From: Candidatus Nanopelagicales bacterium
GTDB taxonomy: Bacteria > Actinomycetota > Actinomycetes > S36-B12
DNA length: 11,855 nt
Assembly: GCA_018399515.1 (NCBI GenBank)
Contig: JAGYOB010000251.1
Coordinates: 1-11,855, forward strand
Reading direction: 5' to 3'
Shown: piece by piece, positions 7,942 to 11,855 of the stretch
Position numbering within the stretch: position 1 is the first letter of the stretch
Layout: the number at the start of each line of letters is the position of its first letter
Translations under genes and position numbers: made by a program
The notes under the pieces: model-generated
Told to the model about the DNA's origin: nothing
Databases searched by the model: none
What the model saw: the letters and a program-made list of their open reading frames with translations, nothing else

Positions 7942-10410
7942 ATGGCGCAGATCCCTGCGCCACAGGTGGACCCTCACGGTGAGCAGGAGACCCTTGCTCT
8001 GAGCCGACCCAGCGGCGATATTCCGCTCTCGCCGGGATCCGACCAGTCCCATCCCACCGTGGTGATCGAGGACGGTGTCATCCCCCGCAGACTGCGCCGC
8101 CCCCTCGACCTCGCCCGGTTCCTGCTCGCGGTCGTGCTGACCGCCGCAACCGTGGCCATCGCCTATTTCGCAACCGGCACGACCGAAGGCCTGGAGGACG
8201 ACATCATCTCCGGCGCCGATCGGCTGCCGGCGATCATCGTGCTCAGCGCGAGCGTCATCGCCGGTCTCGGACTCGTCGGGTTGCCCGTTGCTGCTGCCAT
8301 CTCGTTGGTCGCGCGCCGACGAGTTCGCCAACTCTTCGATGCGCTGCTCGGCCTGCTCCTCACCGTGATCGTGCTGACGGCAGCCAACTGGGCTGTTGGT
8401 GAGTTTGCGACCGAACGTTTCCTGTCGGCACTGACCGCGACCACGAGCGGGGAGATCCCGGCGACGGCTCCCCTGCTGGGTGGGCTCGTGGCGTTCATCA
8501 CCGTCACACGCCTGATGGGTCGGCGGCCCTGGAACGTGCTGAGCGTGCTGGTGGTCGCCGCCCAGGTCACCGTCGTGCTCGTCGGAGGTGGGGTGGCCCT
8601 CCCGGGGCTGCTGATCACAGTCTTCGCCGGATGGGCACTGGGTTTGCTCGCGCGCTACGTCCTCGGTACCCCGACGACGCGACCCTCAGGGGTGCAGGTC
8701 GCCGAAACACTGGCGCGCGCCGGACTTCCGTTGAGCGTCCTGCGTGCATCACGCAGCACGTCGGTGGGCCGCCGCTACCAGGCCACCACCCGCGATGGCG
8801 AGGATCTGGAAGTCGTGGTCCTCGACCGCGATCTCGAGGGTGCGGGACTGGCTCGCTCGGCCTGGCGGGCTCTGCGCCTGCGCGAGGAATCAGCCGACTC
8901 TGCGTTCAATATGCGCCGCGCCCTCGACCACGCCGCTTTGATGGCCTACGCCTGCGAATCGGCTGACGTCGCGGTGCCTCGACTCGTGCTGGCCAGCGAA
9001 GTAGGCGCTGATTCGACCCTGCTGGCTTATCGCTACGTCGTCGGGCGCCGCTTCAGCGAACTCTCCGGTGACGACCTGACCGATGACGATCTCGTCGGCG
9101 CCTGGCGGATCCTGCGCGACATGCACGCCCACCAGATGGCCCATCGCGCGCTCACCGCAGACAACCTCATGATCGATCCCAGCCGGAATGTCTGGGCGCT
9201 GGGTGAATCGCGCGGCACGGTCGCCGCCAGCGATCTTGCGATGCGCATCGATGTCGCCGAACTGCTGTGCACCCTGGCGATGATCGTCGGAGCTGATCGT
9301 GCCGTCCGCACCGGCCGCCGCGTGCTCGGTGTCAGCACGATGAGCCGTGCCCTGCCGGTCTTGCAACCGGTGGCGCTGTCGACCCCGACGCGTCGAGCGA
9401 TGCGCAAGCGCCGTGACCTCATGGTGCACCTGCGCGATGCCCTCGTCGAGATTCGCCCCGACGCCGATACCGAGCAGATCAAACTCGAGCGCATCAAGCC
9501 GCGCACGCTGATCATGATCGTGGTCGGTGGCATCGCCGCCTACGTCCTGCTGTCCCAACTTGCTCAGGTCGACCTCGTCACCCTGGTGTCCACCGCATCG
9601 CTGGAGTGGCTCGCCGTGGGCGTGATCGCCGCGATCATCACCTACCCGGCTGCAGCGTGGTCCCTCAGCGGTTTCGTCCCCGAGCGACTCAAACTCAATC
9701 GCACCATCCTGGCCCAGGTAGCCGGTGATTTCGCAACCCTCGTGTCGCCGCCGACACTGGGTGCCGTCGCCATCAACCTCCGCTACCTCACCAAGTCCGG
9801 GCTGCACCCGGCGCTGGCGACCGCGAGCGTCGGCGTCTCCCAGGTTGCCGCGTTCGCCGTGCACATGGTGCTGCTCACCGGGTTCGCCATCGCGGCAGGA
9901 ACCCAGGCCGACTTCACCTTCGATCCCCCGCCATGGGCGGTGATCGCCGCGGTGATCGTGGCGTTGCTCGTCATCTCCGCATTCGCCGTTCCCGTGGTTC
10001 GGCGATACGTCTTCGGTCGGGTGCGTCCGCTCCTGCGAGAGGTGATCCCGCGGTTGGTCACCGTCGCACAGCGACCGACCAAACTGCTCGAAGGTATCGG
10101 CGGCATCCTGCTGCTCAATCTGGCATACATCATCACGTTCATGGCGTGTGTCCGCGCCTTCGACGGGGATTTGAACATCGCGGCGATCGCGGTGGTCTAC
10201 CTTGCCGGCGCGACTATCGGGCAGGCGGCACCCACGCCCGGCGGTCTCGGTGCCGTCGAGGCAGCCTTGGCTGCTGGCCTCACCGCCGCAGGCCTCGACG
10301 GTGGGATCGCGGTCTCCAGCGTCCTGCTGTTCCGGCTCATCACGTTCTGGATTCCCACGATTCCTGGATATCTGGCCTTCAACTGGATGACGAAGAAGGG
10401 TGCGCTGTAG
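7942..10410 (+). CDS. Multi-domain membrane protein: N-terminal TM block, degenerate kinase-like domain, C-terminal UPF0104 flippase-like domain
   Basis: An 822-residue integral membrane protein of unknown substrate. After a polar N-terminus (1-55), several hydrophobic segments fill about 58-240. A soluble region (about 250-510) resembles the kinase/aminoglycoside-phosphotransferase-like domain found in some actinobacterial relatives, but its key residues look lost. The strand DLEVVVLDRD lacks a clear ATP-binding lysine. The catalytic loop is HRALTADN (401-408), without the usual Asp. The DFG position reads GES (421-423). The C-terminal half (521-815) is a second TM block ending in APTPGGLGAVEAAL (763-776) and RLITFWIPTIPGY (798-810). 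These are signatures of the lysylphosphatidylglycerol synthase TM / UPF0104 family, related to the flippase part of MprF. No GNAT-type synthase domain follows, so lysyl transfer to lipid is not predicted. A role in moving or flipping an envelope lipid or glycolipid is inference. It is divergent from adnA, with about 86 bp between starts. Confidence 0.82.
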   Translation: MAQIPAPQVDPHGEQETLALSRPSGDIPLSPGSDQSHPTVVIEDGVIPRRLRRPLDLARFLLAVVLTAATVAIAYFATGTTEGLEDDIISGADRLPAIIVLSASVIAGLGLVGLPVAAAISLVARRRVRQLFDALLGLLLTVIVLTAANWAVGEFATERFLSALTATTSGEIPATAPLLGGLVAFITVTRLMGRRPWNVLSVLVVAAQVTVVLVGGGVALPGLLITVFAGWALGLLARYVLGTPTTRPSGVQVAETLARAGLPLSVLRASRSTSVGRRYQATTRDGEDLEVVVLDRDLEGAGLARSAWRALRLREESADSAFNMRRALDHAALMAYACESADVAVPRLVLASEVGADSTLLAYRYVVGRRFSELSGDDLTDDDLVGAWRILRDMHAHQMAHRALTADNLMIDPSRNVWALGESRGTVAASDLAMRIDVAELLCTLAMIVGADRAVRTGRRVLGVSTMSRALPVLQPVALSTPTRRAMRKRRDLMVHLRDALVEIRPDADTEQIKLERIKPRTLIMIVVGGIAAYVLLSQLAQVDLVTLVSTASLEWLAVGVIAAIITYPAAAWSLSGFVPERLKLNRTILAQVAGDFATLVSPPTLGAVAINLRYLTKSGLHPALATASVGVSQVAAFAVHMVLLTGFAIAAGTQADFTFDPPPWAVIAAVIVALLVISAFAVPVVRRYVFGRVRPLLREVIPRLVTVAQRPTKLLEGIGGILLLNLAYIITFMACVRAFDGDLNIAAIAVVYLAGATIGQAAPTPGGLGAVEAALAAGLTAAGLDGGIAVSSVLLFRLITFWIPTIPGYLAFNWMTKKGAL

Positions 10411-10511
10411 GAACACTGGGCGACCAACCGGACGCAAACGGTCGATCGAGCCTGGCGATGCCCTACAGTCAGCCCCTATCGGGGGATCCGCGATCAAGGC
10501 TGGGAGTCATA
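10411..10511. other. Intergenic gap upstream of the SHOCT gene
   Basis: A 101-bp gap that may hold the promoter of the next gene. TACAGT (10464-10469) fits the TANNNT form of a -10 box, but no good -35 lies 16-18 bases upstream. CCCC-TATC-GGGG (10473-10484) could form a small hairpin just after it. No convincing terminator for the upstream gene is visible. Confidence 0.25.
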
Positions 10512-10886
10512 GTGGAATTCGGACAGTTCCTGTGGAGTCTGCTCATCATCTTCTTCATGATCATGTACTTCATAGTCTTGTTCAGCGTTGTCGTCGACCT
10601 GTTCCGCAACCACGAGATGAACGGCTTCGTCAAGGCCGTGTGGATCGTGGCACTGCTGTTCGTTCCGTTCGTGTCCCTGCTGGTCTACGTCATCGTCTAC
10701 GGCCGCTCCATGGGCCAGCGCCAGGTGGCAGCTGTGTCGCAAGCCCAGCAGGCGCAGGAGGCCTACATCCGCAACGTCGCCGGCACCTCGGCCACCGAGC
10801 AGATCGCCCAGGCACAGCAGCTTCTCACCAGCGGGGCCATCAGCCAGGAGGAGTTCGATCGACTCAAGGCGAAGGCCCTGAGCTAG
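10512..10886 (+). CDS. Two-TM PLDc_N-like protein with C-terminal SHOCT domain
   Basis: A 124-residue small membrane protein. It starts at the GTG at 10512, with GGGAG five bases upstream (10502-10506); the open frame extends far upstream but there it only shadows the flippase gene. Two hydrophobic segments (about 6-29 and 40-64) form a hairpin of the kind annotated as the phospholipase-D-nuclease N-terminal (PLDc_N) region. No HKD catalytic motif is present, so it is not a phospholipase. A Gln/Ala-rich linker (about 70-95) leads to TEQIAQAQQLLTSGAISQEE and the following FDRLKAKAL (95-123), a good match to the SHOCT domain, a short C-terminal helical module often found at the end of bacterial membrane proteins. 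Its biochemical role is unknown; oligomerisation or scaffolding is inference. The CDGSH gene follows 38 bp downstream on the same strand, so co-transcription is possible. Confidence 0.85.
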   Translation: MEFGQFLWSLLIIFFMIMYFIVLFSVVVDLFRNHEMNGFVKAVWIVALLFVPFVSLLVYVIVYGRSMGQRQVAAVSQAQQAQEAYIRNVAGTSATEQIAQAQQLLTSGAISQEEFDRLKAKALS

Positions 10887-10898
10887 CCCGCATCGGGC
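10886..10898 (+). terminator. Short hairpin directly after the SHOCT gene stop
   Basis: GCCCG (10886-10890) and CGGGC (10894-10898) pair around CAT, starting at the last base of the TAG stop. There is no T-tract. It could weaken read-through into the CDGSH gene or stabilise the upstream mRNA. The lead-in CTAGCCC is shared with the two larger 54-bp elements, which may be chance. Confidence 0.35.
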
Positions 10899-10924
10899 GC
10901 CGTCGCTCAGGGAGCACTACCGTG

Positions 10925-11134
10925 ATGTCCATGAGCGAAGACCGTGTCACCATCACGCCCCTGACCGACGGCCCCCTCGAAGTCACCGGTCCGGTGACGA
11001 TCACCGCCAGCGACGGCAGCACTCTTGAGACCACCGATCGCACCTGGCTGTGCCGCTGCGGTGCGTCGGCGAAGAAGCCGTACTGCGATGGCAGCCACAA
11101 GAAGGCAGGCTTCACCTCGACCGTCGAGGGCTAG
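10925..11134 (+). CDS. CDGSH-type [2Fe-2S] iron-sulfur protein
   Basis: A 69-residue protein whose C-terminal half carries the full CDGSH signature: Cys43, Cys45, Ser48, Pro52, Cys54, Asp55, Gly56 and His58 in CRCGASAKKPYCDGSHKKAG. In the mitoNEET/CDGSH family these three cysteines and one histidine bind a labile [2Fe-2S] cluster used in electron or cluster transfer. The N-terminal half (VTITPLTDGPLEVTGPVTI) is typical of the bacterial small single-domain form. There is no signal peptide or TM segment, so it is cytoplasmic. AGGGAG (10909-10914) lies ten bases before this ATG and seven before an alternative GTG at 10922, which would add one residue; ATG 10931 is also possible. The partner is unknown. 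Adjacency to the SHOCT gene suggests one transcript but no shared function. The TAG stop lies inside the 54-bp repeat. Confidence 0.93.
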   Translation: MSMSEDRVTITPLTDGPLEVTGPVTITASDGSTLETTDRTWLCRCGASAKKPYCDGSHKKAGFTSTVEG

Positions 11135-11184
11135 CCCTTCTTCGGGTAGATCAAGCCCGATTCGGGCACGGTTTACCCGAAGAA
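11131..11184 (+). terminator. Nested inverted repeat at the CDGSH/DUF554 convergent junction (copy B)
   Basis: TTCTTCGGGTA (11138-11148) pairs perfectly with TACCCGAAGAA (11174-11184) over 11 bp, and G-U and A-T pairs can extend it inward. Inside, GCCC (11155-11158) pairs with GGGC (11164-11167) around GATTC. The element contains the TAG stop of the CDGSH gene, while the DUF554 gene ends inside the right arm, whose TTC TTC GGG TAA encodes its final Phe-Phe-Gly and stop. A bidirectional terminator without a U-tract is the likeliest role. It matches copy A at 43 of 54 positions without gaps. Confidence 0.65.
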
Positions 11185-11855
11185 TGCGACGATCGACGTC
11201 AGTATCGGTGCGACGATGAGCGCTGGCAGCAGATCGCCGACCGCGAGGTTGGTGACACGCAGCAGTCGCAAACCCACGCCGATCAGCAAGATGCCACCCG
11301 TTGCGGTGATCGAGGCGATGACCGATGCGGCCACGACGGCGCCGACGCCCACGCCGATCAGCGTGAAGATGCCTTGCACGATGCCGACGCTGATCGCCGA
11401 GGCGGCAACTCCCCACCCGAGCGTGGCGGCGAAGGCCACCGATGCGACACCGTCGAGTGTGGACTTGAGTGCGAGTTGGTCGATGCCCTGACCCAAGCCG
11501 TCGGAGAGCGCACCCAGAATCGCCAGCGGGCCGATCACGAACAGCAGGGATGCGTCGACGAAGCCTTCGATGAACCGCTGGCGCGCCTCGCTGCCCGAGG
11601 TGCGCGACATCCTGCGCTGCAGCCAGCCACCGATGCTTTCCATCCGCTGCTCCACGCGCAGCAGGGATCCGATCACCCCACCGATGACGACCGACCCCAG
11701 CACGATGAGCAAGGGCGCAGATGACCCAACATCGGCCTGCCAGTCAGCATCGGTCAGTGCCACGATGTTCAGCGCCGCCACGACGAGCACGACGAGGCCG
11801 AGTGCGGAGGTGATCAGTTCACGTGTTATTTTTTCAATATCATTACCACCTATAA
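11173..11855 (-). CDS. DUF554 (YqgA/YdfK-like) membrane protein, N-terminus outside the window
   Basis: Partial gene running off the right edge. The frame stays open from the edge and reads GGNDIEKITRELITSALGLV before the first in-window candidate start (GTG at 11790). DUF554 proteins normally have such a segment after a first membrane helix, so the real start is probably upstream, out of view. The visible part has about six hydrophobic segments. Family-typical stretches are LGSVVIGGVIGSLLRVEQRMESIGGWL, FIEGFVDASLLFVIGPLAILGAL (in overlapping part), and the ending LLPALIVAPILTSI. Function is unknown in the family; a transport role is often supposed, without proof. The gene converges on the CDGSH gene, with 38 bp between stop codons, and its last three codons and stop are supplied by the 54-bp inverted repeat. 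The first codons at the edge are unusually AT-rich. Confidence 0.85.
   Translation of the reverse strand, partial: IGGNDIEKITRELITSALGLVVLVVAALNIVALTDADWQADVGSSAPLLIVLGSVVIGGVIGSLLRVEQRMESIGGWLQRRMSRTSGSEARQRFIEGFVDASLLFVIGPLAILGALSDGLGQGIDQLALKSTLDGVASVAFAATLGWGVAASAISVGIVQGIFTLIGVGVGAVVAASVIASITATGGILLIGVGLRLLRVTNLAVGDLLPALIVAPILTSIVAFFG

Noticed and set aside
10441..10469. Possible sigma-70 promoter before the SHOCT gene (TACAGT as -10)
   Set aside because: The hexamer 17 bases upstream, GTCGAT, does not resemble TTGACA, so only a -10-like match remains. It is mentioned only within the intergenic entry.
8890..10497. Long 535-residue open frame on the minus strand opposite the flippase-like gene
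   Set aside because: It is antisense to a clearly coding gene, is rich in His/Asp/Arg/Gln as expected from complementing high-GC codons, and shows no recognisable domain.
9933..10511. Upstream extension of the SHOCT gene frame into the flippase gene
   Set aside because: The extension overlaps a confident gene in another frame and has Arg/Gly-rich random-like composition. GTG 10512 has a proper Shine-Dalgarno and begins the hydrophobic segment.
10400..10924. Upstream extension of the CDGSH frame
   Set aside because: It overlaps the SHOCT gene out of frame and has shadow-like composition. Good starts with AGGGAG upstream occur at 10922/10925.

Overview
The window looks like a chromosomal segment of a high-GC Gram-positive bacterium (Actinomycetota). 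Three things suggest this: high GC throughout, GTG starts used beside ATG, and a tandem pair of UvrD-like helicases that each carry a C-terminal RecB-type nuclease. That pair is the AdnA/AdnB arrangement known from mycobacteria and relatives. I cannot name a genus. I see no rRNA, tRNA, CRISPR array, transposase or phage gene, and no gene-free stretch over 300 bases; the longest gap between genes is about 100 bp.

Layout, left to right. (1) 47-1303, plus: an integral-membrane acyltransferase of the OafA/YrhL (acyltransferase-3) family. (2) 4448-1320, minus: adnB, with intact motor and nuclease. (3) 7855-4448, minus: adnA, upstream of adnB and joined to it by a TGATG stop/start overlap with a strong Shine-Dalgarno sequence. 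Its motor motifs are degenerate, while its nuclease and Fe-S cysteines are kept. (4) 7856-7941: a short divergent control region with an 8-bp inverted repeat. (5) 7942-10410, plus: an 822-aa membrane protein with an N-terminal multi-TM block, a degenerate kinase-like domain and a C-terminal flippase-like (UPF0104 / MprF-type TM) domain. (6) 10512-10886, plus: a two-TM protein with a PLDc_N-like front and a SHOCT tail. (7) 10925-11134, plus: a small CDGSH [2Fe-2S] protein. (8) 11173 to the right edge, minus: a DUF554 (YqgA/YdfK-like) membrane protein whose N-terminus lies outside the window.

How the genes fit together. adnA and adnB almost certainly form one translationally coupled unit making a heterodimeric double-strand-break resection machine. 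The other genes are membrane or envelope and small redox functions with no demonstrated link to it. Both convergent gene junctions, acyltransferase/adnB and CDGSH/DUF554, carry copies of the same 54-bp nested inverted repeat. The copies match without gaps at 43 of 54 positions and show compensatory base-pair changes. This conserved structured element is the most notable non-coding signal. Other points are the Walker A lysine loss and acidic insertion in AdnA, the pseudokinase in the flippase-like protein, a strong GATC excess in the first gene, and an abrupt AT-rich tract at the right edge.
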